NCBI GenBank assembly: GCA_011634665.1 | Contig: WAEK01000003.1 | Location: forward strand, 1,206,001 to 1,270,000 | From: Mortierella sp. BCC40632 | Taxonomy: Eukaryota; Mortierellomycota; Mortierellomycetes; Mortierellales; Mortierellaceae | Reading direction: 5' to 3' | Length of the DNA: 64,000 nucleotides | Shown: in pieces, positions 13,051-25,182 of the stretch | Layout of the letters: every line of letters starts with the position of its first letter | How positions within the stretch are numbered: the stretch's first letter is position 1 | Translations under genes and position numbers: made by a program | Notes under the pieces: model-generated | What the model was told of the DNA's origin: nothing | The model's database searches: none | What the model saw: only the letters and a program-made list of their open reading frames with translations

Positions 13051-15333
13051 ATGGATCTTTTGTCCTGTTCATATAGCCTGAGTGGCGACGACAGTGGTTC
13101 AGGCGACGACCGATGTGGTGGAAACAAACCCATGGCAGACTTGCAGTGGTACCATGTCGCCCTTGCCTCGACACTCATTCTCACAAATGGTAACTCTTGA
13201 TTCATATCGTTGAGAACTGACTCGACTTATGAAACCGTATCTCTTGTTCTGAATGGGGGAGAAGAGGAGTCTACAGAACACCATCGCCGCAGAGCTGCGC
13301 AGAACTAACCCCAGGTTCCTTTGTGCCCACCCCATGGGTATCCCTCTTTTATCATTGATTTCCTATAGGCATCCTCTCAATAGCTCTAGGGCTCCGTCTT
13401 GAGAGACGAATGTTCATTAGTGCCATCCGTTGTGTCGTCCAGTTGACCATCATGGTATTTGACTCCCCTTTCATCTCTCTCTCTCTCTCCCTTCTCCCCC
13501 TCCCCAACATTATGATTCCCACAGAGGACCCACCGCAGCAGAGGTTCTAGCCACGTTCTTGTAAGATGTACAGGGCTAAAGTTTAACTCTTTCATGCCTT
13601 CTCTTTGCATGGCTTGTAGGGTATGGTCTTACAACATATCTTTGACGCAAAGAATCCCATTTTAGTGATGATGATGGCTTGTAAGTTGGCATTACCTAAC
13701 CTTAGGGTGGGATGAGGTATCCAAGAGTAATCTATGTGTCATCGTTCTGGTCTGGAGGCCGAAAAGGAGGCTAACCACGTCTTTCTCCCCTTGAAAATCA
13801 TCATGCACCTATTTTTCTTTTTTCTTTTTTCTTTTGGAACAATGGGGTAGTGGTGTTGATTACGCTGGCTGCATACGAGGTCAACTTTAATGCTACGAAG
13901 CGTCGACACATCTACATGGTAATTTTTTTTTTATTTTTTTATTTTTTATTTTTTTTAGTCCCATTCACTGAGTAGCCCTCTTTTGAATCAAACAACAACT
14001 CACTGCTGATCGGAATGTTTGAACTCCAATTCTCTTTCCCCTCATAGTTCCCATCAGTCTTGGTCTCAATGGGCGCCAGCAGTTTGATCATCGGAACATT
14101 CGGTAGGTCTTCCTGCAAATAGGATACCATTCAAGCCTGCCAATCCCCTACAGTCAATAGCTAGAAATGACTGAAAATCTTATGGCTCTCTCTATCTATC
14201 TATCTCTATCTATCTCTCTATCTTGGTTAGGCACCAGATTGGCGATGGGAATTGACCCACTGCGCACGCCCAAAGAGTTTATTCCTGGTATGGCATGCCT
14301 CACACTGTCTGATTGGCTTTGTCACGCTTTCATGAATTGGAATGAATATAGACTAATATCGTGTTTAACATCCACGCTGCAGCCCTAGGAATGCTGATTG
14401 GAAACACGATGACCGCCACAGCCCTGGGAGTGGATATCTGTCTAAAGCAATTGACGTAAGCACCTATCTGCTTTTTTTTTTTTTTTTTTTTTTTTTTGGA
14501 AGAGAAACGAGACGGACTGTTGAAATCTAACCCTGGTTCTTTTATGTTCCTTATAGTGAAAACAAGGAAAAGATCGAGCTGTATCTGTCTATGGGAGCTA
14601 CACGCTGGGAAGCATGTCGTCCCATTGCTGTTGAAGCAATGAGGACAGCAATGATGCCTACTATTAACCAAATGAGGTGAGTTGACTCGGTTTGAGACTC
14701 TATGTAGTATCTTATGAAAACAGAATCTTAACCTTTTCTTTTATTTTTATTTTTTTTAAATCTGGGGGATTAGCATCATTGGCTTGATCTCGATTCCCGG
14801 CATGATGACAGGTCAACTCATGGCTGGAGCGTCGGTCATGAATGCCGTCAAGTCTCAGCAAATCATCATGTTCTTGATCACTGGATCTGCTTCCTTTGGA
14901 TGTCTCTCCTCTGTCCTCGTAAGTCAACACTCCTGAAAGGTGGAGGATACGAATGGTTCATTTGACTCTTGAACCAAACACATGTTCTGAACCATTGAGC
15001 CTTTGTTCCACGGCTGCATAGATCTGTCTCCGAGTATGCTTCGATTCTTCGGATAGATTGCGACCTGAGAGAATTTCAAAGACACAATCGATTGTGCCTC
15101 AAGGTGTACGAGACTTCCTAGGAAGGATTGGAAACTGGGTGGGTGAAACCATGTGCTGTTGTCTGTATAAGCGGAATGAGCAGCAATCGCGTGCTGCATC
15201 GCCCTCGCTTGAGAATGGCCGTAGAAGCCCAAGGATGAATGGATCGCCACGTCAGCGCCATCAACAGCCAATTCGTTCGGGACCTGAGGGCAGCACTTCT
15301 GAACCAAATGAAAGGACACCACTCGTCCGGTGA
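13051..15333 (+). CDS. UPF0014/FetB-like multi-pass membrane protein
   Basis: Predicted 371-aa protein in ten exons: 13051-13189, 13369-13454, 13620-13680, 13851-13918, 14048-14102, 14231-14287, 14383-14455, 14557-14676, 14774-14918, 15022-15333. All junctions are GT-AG and phases match throughout. The core (about residues 35-265) has the UPF0014 pattern: hydrophobic helices, then LGLRLERRM, VVQLTIMGMVL, LAAYEV, LGMLIGNTMTATALG, the cytosolic ELYLSMGATRWEACRP coupling-helix-like segment, and SIPGMMTGQLMAGASVMNAVKSQ. The C-terminal 90 residues are hydrophilic and Ser/Arg-rich. Bacterial FetB and plant ALS3/STAR2 belong to this family and act as membrane halves of ABC-type exporters implicated in iron or aluminium tolerance, working with a separate ATPase. 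No ATPase gene is adjacent. Substrate in this fungus is unknown. Confidence 0.88.
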
Positions 15334-16375
15334 TAGACCGATGTCTGTTGTTCGGGTGATATTATCTATTATGGTCTCTCACTAGCAAATCTGTGGCAAA
15401 AGAATGGTCCATTCATAACATATTGGCTTTAGAATTGAGTATAGTCTACTATAGTACTGATTCTAAGCTTGAGAAAAAAAAAAAAAAAAAACATCGCGTT
15501 GCTGGTCGTTAATAAAATCCAGTACTCTCTCTTCAACTTGCAGTCATTGTCCATAGTCTAATGTCTAGAGGTATTATAGCAATGTGGAGCTACTTATTGA
15601 CATGTCTTATAGTGGGTCCCTACATGTAGTCATTGCGGACGAAATCAAATGCCCAACAAATAATATGGCTATCTTTGTCTTTGGAGATGAGAGTGGGACC
15701 GAAGGTAGGAGAATGACGGCTCCAGGGTAGTATCCACGAGTTTGGTAGCATTTGAGCGCATCAATTCACATCTTGAATGCTTTCGTGGATGACTGAGAAA
15801 AGGCAGATCTTGGACAACAGATAGAGGAGAAGGAAAGAGTAAAGGTTGTAGTAGCGTATTTCAACAATTCTCCTGGTAAGGGCTGCTGTGCCAAAGGACT
15901 CGGGAAGGTTTTGTCGGGAACAAAAGAAAGGCGCTAGGAGAGATGGAGGACCTTACGAGACCGTAATGAGATTAAATACTTGCTCTCACGGGATTTTCAG
16001 TAGACGCTCAGTAGACGCTTTCTCTCTGCTGGGTGGTTTTTTTTTTTTTTTTGGTGTGGAGAACAGTTGTTAGGGAAGGGAGGGAGGAGGCAAGACGTCC
16101 TGCAGCGCCTCCCTTCTTTTCTGACATCCTGGAGCAGAGTTAATGCGCCTCCCCTGTCTATCGACCACCATAGGATTCATGCGGGAAGTACACCCTTAAG
16201 GCACATTTGTCTGCACCCGGGACTTTTTCCCTGGTGGCATGCGCCGGTTCTCCTTTCTCCATGGAGACAAGGCATTGCCTCTTTTTTCTTTTTCTTTTTC
16301 TTTTTCTCTTTCTTCTTCTTCTTCTTCTTCTTCTACTTCACCAATTCGCTCCAACCTCTTATTGCATCTCTCATC
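15334..16375. other. Intergenic, 3' region of UPF0014 gene
   Basis: About 1 kb. AATAAA at 15511-15516 could be the polyadenylation signal of the upstream gene. Otherwise I see only short open frames. The last 110 bp are pyrimidine-rich, including a (TTC)n run near 16312-16333, and lead into the small ORF at 16376. Confidence 0.5.
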
Positions 16376-16603
16376 ATGGATTCCGACCAGACCAAGTGCC
16401 AGATTCAAACGCCTCACTCTCACAATGAGCAGTCTTACTCGACTGAGCCAGTAATCCTTGGAGCCGATGGTGTGGATACCACAAGTGCCGCTACTACCGA
16501 AGCCAACCAAGACCTGTACACCACCAGTACTGATGCCATCAGCTCATTGGATGCCACAGCCAGTGTCATTAGCACCTCCACCTCCATGGAAATGACGCAA
16601 TAG
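16376..16603 (+). CDS. Small Thr/Ser-rich hypothetical protein
   Basis: Single-exon ORF of 75 aa starting MDSDQTKC. It is rich in Thr, Ser, Ala and Asp, with no signal peptide, membrane segment or known motif. Support for coding is modest: the start codon follows a long coding-strand pyrimidine tract like those before confident genes here, and the composition is that of an acidic disordered protein, unlike the low-complexity translations of nearby microsatellites. The ORF is short and could be spurious or part of a longer spliced gene. Confidence 0.4.
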   Translation: MDSDQTKCQIQTPHSHNEQSYSTEPVILGADGVDTTSAATTEANQDLYTTSTDAISSLDATASVISTSTSMEMTQ

Positions 16604-16680
16604 ACCTCCTTTTTTAAATAATGGCTCATCAAAAAAAAAAAAAAAAAGATTCACGCGTTTGTGCTCCTCTTCCACACCTC

Positions 16681-16720
<40 letters not shown>

Positions 16721-18733
16721 CCCTCTTGTACTCTTGACTTATTAAACGGAACCATTGAGAACGGGCATTGATAATGGCACACTGCGACGACTCGTTTTGT
16801 TTCTCTGGTTGGCTGGTTGAGCTGAAGGGGAAGGAGGGAGGAGGAGAGTAGTAGCACGGTTCCTGACCATTGGAGTTCTCTCTCTTCTTTTTTTTTTTTT
16901 TTTTTTTTTTTTTTGTCTCACTTCTCGTACCTGACTTCTTGTCAAGAGGCAATGGGCTGGCTGGACTGCTTGGGTGGTCCTACCTGACAATCAAAAACTC
17001 CCGATAAAAGAGACTCGCAGCTCTGAGGCCTAGGCCAAAGGTAAGGACGCCCGAATTGATGATGATGAGGAGGAGGAAGGTGAAAGTGACAGAGATAGTC
17101 CCGAGGCCCAGGGGGTTCCCTCACCTTGCTCCTGAAGCTCGACATCATCGTAAAGCGAGTTCTCTTCCCAACTCTCTCTCTCTCTCTCTCTCTCTCTCCC
17201 CGTTTCTCTCTCTGCTCCAGCCTCCAACCCAAAAAGAACAAAGGAATTGTCTAGGCTCAAATGACCAACAGCCAATCGTGGGTGCTCTCCTGCAGGATCG
17301 ATGTCTCGAAATCCTCCTCACCTCATCATCCCCACCTTCCTCTTCTGCGACTAGCGCGAATATGGGAGAAAGGGGAGCGGAGACTTTAGGGCTGTCGACC
17401 AGAAAACCCTGGGTAGTGCCTCTTTTCCTCCCAATCTTTTTTTTTTTTTCCTTGGCTCCATTCTTTCTTTCTTTCTTCTGTCATCTGCATGTGTATCCGT
17501 GCTTATGCTCACGCACGTGCGCTGTTCCATGGCTGTGCTCTCTCTCACACAAGTCCTGTTTGGTGCTAGACTAGTGTGTCGACCCGCATCCTGTGCCATC
17601 TGCTTCCTTCAACCCCACACCTCCTTTTTATTATTATTACTACTTGTTACTTCCAGTTGACGCATCCACTAACAGGTGTCTTTAGCCAAGCATGGGATAT
17701 CTTGACAATATACTCTTTCTTGGGTCCATTCTTTTTGAACCTCCGACCAAGGGTAAAAAAACGAGACATCGTTTCTTCTTTGTTACTTGATCACTTTGGA
17801 CTCGACTCAAGAAAGGTAGACCGGTTCCTCCTTTCCCTCCTGCACTTTTTTTTTGTTTTTTTCTCTAGTCAGGTACACTGGGACTCTGTGATCCATCGAG
17901 GTGGCGTACCATTGAAGTCCGTAATATCTGAGAACGAGTGGCTACAGAATAGTGCAAAAGGTGGAAGGACCCATTCAGAACTAAGGTCATGGTGCTCCTC
18001 TACTGCAAGACAAGCAGAACTTGAGCGTTCCATTCTAGAGTATTTGACTTTTTTTTTTTGTTGATCCTCCCAGAACCTAGTTCAATTCTTGGCGTTCCCT
18101 TTCAGCTAGGAACATTTCATTCTTGGAAGTCATTTTGTCAGTCAGATGCCCCCTACAACCTGACTGGCAAGTTTATTGGTCTTGGTATCGCTCCGAAAAG
18201 ATATGGAGAAGTTGGGCTGAATAGAGCAGCTCCAGGAGGAAACTGACTATAGTGGCCACGCTCTATTTTCGTGGTTGTCGGAGGAATATAGATCGATTGC
18301 AGACATCGACTATTACGATATATATATATATATGCTTGCTGCCTTTGGAGCTCTCCAGAAGCGTGACCGAGTCAACTGCGTAGGTTCTCCAACTGTGGTA
18401 TAGAGAGCACAAAGTTGAAGTGGAAAGTTTTCTTCTTTTCTTGGAAAGAACTCTTGAATATCGAGGATAGTATACTTGTAAGTCTGTCCACTTCATTGAT
18501 GAGCTTGGTGAGAGGAGGGAGAGGAGGACTCTCTTTTTGACATGATTGGCTGACCCACACTACGGGTCTGTCCAAATGGTTCACAGGTCGAGTGGGTCGC
18601 AAAAAAAAAAAAAAAGACTAGAGAGGCTTGTCCTAGAAAGCCACTCTACTTGCACCCATTCCTTCTCTGTCCTTTTTTCTCCTTCCTTCTGGGACCCATT
18701 TCACGAAGAGTCAATTGGTCAATTAGTCATAGA
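16604..18733. other. Intergenic with unresolved possible exons
   Basis: Homopolymer-rich: T of about 33 bases at 16683-16715 and another T run at 16889-16914. Two pieces look weakly protein-like. On the minus strand at about 17110-16990 a frame encodes a hydrophobic stretch (TFLLLIIINSGVLTFGLG) ending near a GTAGGA donor. On the plus strand a 162-codon open frame at 17576-18064 and a possible last exon at about 18106-18245 have moderate amino-acid composition and possible splice sites. I could not join either into a convincing gene. An (AT)n tract lies near 18319-18333. Confidence 0.3.
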
Positions 18734-20515
18734 ATGGGTAAGGATCAAGGACTCATGCCAGCAAATGATGGAATGCAACGAGTTCCCTGCATGAGCCTGC
18801 CTTTCATTGCATGACTAGCTCTCTCCTCATTTGGGAAGCTCTGACCCTGACTCTTCTTTCCCCTGTTCCTTATTTTTTTTTTTTTTTTTATAACCCCCCT
18901 CCCCCGGCTTCCCTCAGAGTTTGAAAGGGCTATACCAAAGATACCAAAGCCAACCATCCAAGGTACCAGTCCCCCTAGAAATATTCGCGTCCTTTTTTTT
19001 TCAGAAAAAAAAAAAAAAATAGGGAAGAGAGCTCCATGGCTGTATTTTTTGCCCTGACATTTAAACGCGAATGATTTCTCCCCCTTCCCCCTTCTTCTTC
19101 CCTTTTCGATAGTTGAGGTCAAGCTCCACCCTCTATGCTCCAATGATTATTTATCGGTGGAGGAGAATGTTCAGGCATATCTCCAAACATCTGTTCCCGT
19201 GTTGAGCACCTTCCACGAGGCTACTACATCCAGTCTCAAGTCAAGCCCCCTCCAATATGTTGAACAACTCCGAATCATGGAACGATCAGGGATTCATAGT
19301 CCCTACGCTTTCCATCAAATCGAACAGCCCAAGATATCGTCCGAGTTGAGACATCTTGTGAATTTAGAGTCAAAAGGAAAAGTAGAAGGAGCCCTCCCTA
19401 AAATGAGTGGGGAACTTGAGTTTACCCCTATTCAAGGCGGAGGGCAGGTGCTATCGTACAGTGCTTCGAATGTAGATCTCTCGCTTCACGTGTATCAGCT
19501 GCATGATGAGGGCGCCATAGAGCACTACAGTGACGAAGACAAGTCAGTGATGCTGGCTCATCACTGGAATTTGCCCTGTCAGAAGTTTGAGGGTATCTGG
19601 GACAGGTAATAGGAATCTCACACTTTCTGATTAGAGATGACTAATGTGTAGTGGCCTTTCATTTTGTGTGCGGACTAAATTATTATTTGAAGGAATCTGA
19701 ACTTTTTTTTGTTAGCTTGATTTTTGACGAAGATATCAAGACCGGTCTTTTAGAATACGTCCAAAGCTCTCTGCTCTTTTCTGATTGTGGCGTCAGCATG
19801 GATTTGGTATCCTGGAGCCGGTGAGTCTATAAGGAGAGATAATGGGGGCGGAGGATTAGAAGAAAGGGAGATCCCTCTTGATCGGTCGAGTAATTTACGC
19901 TTTTTCTTTTTTCTTTTACAATTAATTCACTAGGGTTGTACTCCTCTATGGACCGCCTGGAACAGGAAAGACATCTCTTTGTAAAGCTCTTGCCCAAAGA
20001 CTTGCCATTCGACTGATTCCTCGGTATGATATTGGAAACTCGCTTCGTTCAGAAAAGAAGGAGTGCGCTCTGACAATACTTGATCCTTAATCTCTTTCTT
20101 CCACTTTCTTTTCTTTTCTCCTAAACCAATGGACTATTGGACTAGGTTTGGGGAATGCAAACTTGTCGAGATCAATAGCCATAGCTTATTCAGCAAATGG
20201 TTCTCTGAGAGTGGCAAGATGGTCCAGAAACTGTTTCAACAAATCTGGGAAATGGCTGAGGACGAAGAAACCTTTGTTTGCGTTCTCATTGGTATGTAAT
20301 TTCACAGAAGTAGGGGAAAGAGTCCAGATCTTACTTTAAACAATTGGTCCACAAAATGAAGGACGACTTTAGACTAACACAGTCTGTGTTCTACAATTAT
20401 GTTGAAAATTATAGATGAGGTGGAGAGCTTGGCTGCTGCAAGAACAGCGGCCCTCTCGGGCGGCGAACCATCGGATTCGATTCGAGTATGGCCTCGGTCC
20501 AGATATTTGTTCAGG

Positions 20516-20558
<43 letters not shown>

Positions 20559-21522
20559 TAACAGCTCTTGGCCTCTCCTCCTCCTCACACCTTTCCGCTT
20601 TGTCATTTCTCTCTACGTTGCCCTGTTTTCTCCAATAGGCAGTAAACGCTCTATTGACACAAATTGATAGATTGAAGCAACGAAAAAATGTTTTGATCCT
20701 AACAACCTCCAACATCACAGAGGCTATTGGTAAGTTCTCATTGTGTTCTCAGGATGTTCGACCGATTGAGTTTATTCGGGGCAGAATAAATGCTAAAATT
20801 GCTTTCCTGGCTGCTTCGGTTGGATAGACGTGGCATTTGCGGATCGCGCAGACATCAAAATGTATATCGGACTGCCTTCCCATCGAGCTATTTACGAGAT
20901 GCTCCGATCAAGCATTACGGAACTCAAAAGAGTAAACATCATAGATACCAAGGTAACGAGTTGATAGCCCCAAGAGGAATGACTTCAATTTTTTTTTTGT
21001 TCTTTTCTTTCTTCTGTCTATCACTCAAGCGATCAAACTCTCATCCCAAACCTTTTTTTTTTCAAAAAGTGTACTATATTTTCCTGGGGAGATCTCGAGT
21101 GGCTGCATAATGATTCAGCACTTTTCCTTTGTCCACTTGAAAGAGAACCTGCGGAACAACTATTTACCATCGCCAAGGAGGCTGTAGGACTAAGCGGTCG
21201 TTTAGTCCGCAGACTGCCTTTCTTGGCCCATGCAACTAAAATCCAGGTAAGAGTTGTCTTAAGACGCGAATGTGTCTCTACAAGAGCGATCCTGCCTTAT
21301 GAATGAATGTTAGCTGAATGTAATGGCTAATCCATGGGTCCCTAACACACACACACACATCCTTCCTCTCTTTCTCGCTTTCTATCTCTTCGTACTTCAT
21401 TTTCCATATTCCCACGTAAATTGAATTTATAGACCCCAAGAACAGACATGTTTCGATTTTTGCGCGCAATCAAACTCGTCTTGGAAAACGAGAAGAGTCT
21501 TGCCTTTGGCCCGAAGGAATAA
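18734..21522 (+). CDS. PCH2: Pachytene checkpoint AAA+ ATPase Pch2/TRIP13
   Basis: Predicted 463-aa protein, close to the length of animal TRIP13. Exons: 18734-18737 (ATGG, tentative), 19113-19605, 19716-19820, 19934-20023, 20146-20291, 20415-20485, 20639-20729, 20828-20952, 21070-21246, 21433-21522; phases match. Landmarks: N-terminal substrate-recognition domain (about 1-180, with [16 protein letters not shown]), Walker [10 protein letters not shown] near residues 207-215, [16 protein letters not shown], Walker B VLIDEVES near 277-284, sensor [20 protein letters not shown], and the C-terminal lid [20 protein letters not shown]13/Pch2 forms a hexamer that remodels HORMA-domain proteins (Hop1, Mad2) in meiotic recombination control and spindle checkpoint signalling, in nucleus and cytosol. 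All catalytic motifs are present. A less certain point is the 4-nt first exon. Confidence 0.92.
20516..20555. repeat. Poly(A) tract of about 40 bases in PCH2 intron
   Basis: Uninterrupted A run in the intron 20486-20638 of the PCH2 gene. One of the longest homopolymers in the window. Confidence 0.9.
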
Positions 21523-22055
21523 AACAGCTGAGCGGATTCTCTCTCTCTCTCTCTCTCCTCCTTTCCTATTACTTTATCTCCTTTTATTTCTTCGGTGTTG
21601 GTTAAATGGCCAGTAAACGATCTCCTCTTCATCATACCAATGCACCAATGGATCGACAATATAGACGACCGTTCAAGATCGACGGGCCGAATAAAGATTT
21701 TTTTTTTTTTTCCCATGAGATAATCAATAACAAACAAACAAACAAACAAACAAAAAAAAAACAGCTGATGATTACATGATTTTCGGGTAGAAAAAAGAAG
21801 TGGAGAAAAAAACACAATAGTTTTATACAGGATCTGTGGGGTATTATCTCTTTTTTTTCTTTCGTAAGCTTTCCCCCTCTCTCTGTTCTCAATGCTTAAA
21901 AAAAAAAGGTTATGAAGTGAAAGGAAAAAAGGAAAAAAAAGAAAAGACAGAAAAAAAAAACTCACAGAGGCTCGACTAACAACAGCTGAAAGGGGAAAAA
22001 CAAACAGACAAACAAAAATTATTGACAAAAAGCAGAAAGATTTGCTTCTTTCTCT

Positions 22056-25000
22056 TCAATACGCATAGGTATCTAGAGTGGACATCATCTCCTCCGGAAT
22101 GGTAGGAATCAACTCTCGATCCGAACCATTCAAACACACAGACAGGTTCTCGGGCATCGAGAACAAGAGCCGGCTCCGACTGTCCTTGGTCTCGGAGAGG
22201 AGATGAATTTGATCCTCAGATAGACTGGGTCGATACCGTTGACCAGACGCTCGACCCATCGTCTCAGTTCCAAACGCCATCGACGCTCCATTAAAACTCC
22301 AACGAGATCTCTGGACTCTTGGACGATCCTCTCCTTCCTCAGTTGAACTCATTCCCAAGGCTGTGGTCGATGCATTGGCTGAACCTCCTCCAAGAGTCAC
22401 TCCTCCTTCACTTCCACTGATCGAACTTCGTACACTGTCCGTGCACTGACTGTTCCGTCTTGTGGATGATGCTGTCGAACTTTCAGATGAACTATGATCA
22501 AAGAACATGGTCAAAGGTCGAGAGAGTCTCCTAGGCGTGGGCACGGTTGGGAGTGCTCCCACCAAAGACTGTCGGCGAACCATCTTTTCCGTATCCGAGG
22601 CCACCTGAAGTACATATTGAGACAACTCCTCTGGAAGTCGAGGCTCATTGACCTCGAACCGATAAGCATGCACAACACGCCTGACTTGGACAGGATTCAA
22701 CAGCTCCATCTTCTTGAGTGTCTCAATCCAGGTGGCAAAATCCTCCTGCATCGACAAAATCTGGAGAAGTTGCAATAACTGGACAAGAGGTCCAAACTGA
22801 TCCGTAAGAGTGAATGGCAATTGACTGTTCCGGATCCAATCCTCAATGATCGAGAGGTTGTGTCGGGTCTGGAGCGCCTTGGTCCGTGAGAGGAATTTCT
22901 TGTTGGACATCATCCGATTAAAGATCTCCCAGGTGATAAAGTAAAAGATCTGGGAGAATACATGGTAGATCATGTCCCGATGTACCTCGTGTGATCGCAT
23001 GACAAAGAGCAAGGATGAGAGAATGTTGGTCAGCGTCCGTGGAGAGATGGCTCTCTGATGAGGCAGTGAAGATCGGCTCCGGCTCTTTTTGAGTCGGAGA
23101 GACGAAAGCATGGGCATAGGAAGACTGGCCCGTTTCTCTGTCCTGTTCGTTATCACTGTCATTCCTCTGGAAATGGATCCTCCCCTCCAAAGGAAAGCCC
23201 CCCAATCGGATCGGAACTTGACTTCTTCCAATCCGAGGACTGTATCGTGTTCCAACATGGCTGGCTCCAAGATTTCCTCGATCCGCTTTTCTGCATCGAT
23301 GACCAGCATCTGCATCAGGTCTTGGACAAGACCCTCAAGCTTGGATCGGTGAATTTCTGACGCCTCTGCCAGTCCCGAGTCTTTACGCAAAAAGTGAATT
23401 AGTGTAGTAGTATTGGAAATCCAGTAGGCAATCAAACTCAAGTCTTCAGGTCTAGACTAGATATAGGAGATAGTCCAGATAAGAGAAGGCTAGTTAGAAG
23501 GGAGAACTTGCTTTTTTTTTTTTTTTTTTTTTAGCTGACTTGTTCACAGTCCGATGGAGTGGTTCATGTTTTTACCTTTGTGATAGAGTCGATAGCTGTA
23601 AAGGCAGCATCCAAGAGCTCATCAAGGAGGTCAGGCGTACTAAAGTAGTGTGCAAATCGAGCAGCCAAGAAGAGGACGCTTGCAGGTACGGGTTTGTGTG
23701 TACGTGAATGACTGGGATCCATCGAAATGATGGTGGTATTGATGATATGAGAAATGCTCTTGCTCGAAAAGACAAACATCTGGTCCGGTAAGCACCGATC
23801 CCAATCAAACTCGCCCTCAAAGTCGTCGTCCTCGTCCTCGTCAAATTCTGAGAGCTAGTGTCGTGTTGTTCATGTTGTTGCAGACGCCCAAATAGAGCAG
23901 AGAGAAGCAGGGTCGCGCATAATCGATGTAGTTCAGGAATTGGGCCACATACACACACATAGGCAGTAAATTGATTGTGGTCGCAATTATTAATGCGATG
24001 CAGAAACAGAGAGGGAATGTGAGGATAGATGATATTGGATTAATAACAGCAACAACGACCACAACAAATTGCATAGATGAACGAGAACAGGAGGTAGGGG
24101 GAGAGGCATGGCCCATTTCACTGACTCACGCACTCATTCAAACATGTTCTCTTCCTCTCTACCTTCCTCCCATCCCCTCGCCCTCCCCTTTTTTTTTTTT
24201 TTTTTTTTTGAACTCGTGCCTTCATACGACCCACAACATGCCACTGCCAGTGCAGATGCCCTAGGTCAGACTAAAAGAAAAAAGAAAAAAACAGAAATAG
24301 AATACGCACCTGATCGTTGTCGTCCCTAGATAGACCGCCAAGGTCAAATGTCATGGTCGTGGCATTTTCCATGGCCATCCTATACCGACGTTCGTTCTCC
24401 GCCATGATCTCATCCAGCCGGTCTATTTCTGGCTGGATCCTCATATCGGACTCTTCTGTTGGGGACCAGTTCCTCAGAGCAGACCCACAGCTGGAGACAC
24501 TGTATCGAGGTCTGGGTTCCTGAAAGATCTCAACAATCTTGGTGTTGTCATTGGGATCATGTCGTAAAAAGTCGACAATGGTGTGTCCCTTCTTTGTTTG
24601 CATACTGGTTGATGCACCGTTCTCTAACAGTAACCTCACCAAGCCATCATGCTTGTTGTTGGTGGCCCATACCAGTGCTGACCAGCCGACTATTCAATAT
24701 CGGAGGGAGTAGTCCAAAAATGCCAATTCAGTCAATTAATCTCATTCTTTCCATAGAAGAAAGAAAGGGGAGTGGGAAAGGGAAAAAAAAGACCATTGCG
24801 AGTGGGAAAAAGAAAAAGAGAGAAAAAAAAAAGCGCCTCCTGGTGGAATCATGCCAAGGAGGTTTTCGCAGACATAACAATAACAATAACAATAAAAAGA
24901 GAAAAAGATAAAAACAATGGTTCGCGCGTGGCCCTGAGGATGGTTATTACCCTCTCTTGCCACATGGGGCAATAGGGCGAAAAGGATGAGAAGGAGAAGA

Positions 25001-25125
25001 AGGGGGGAACTCGGCCGATATCGGTCCTCCTCCTCCTCCTCCTCCTCCTCCACCACCACCACCACCACTTTCACCAGACAGATACTTCTGAATGGGGCTG
25101 TCGTCGTCGATCGATGGAACGGATA

Positions 25126-25182
<57 letters not shown>

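Noticed and set aside
17056..17574. 172-codon plus-strand frame
   Set aside because: Its open length comes from GATG, CT and TTC repeats and poly-T; no start context, splice logic or domain.
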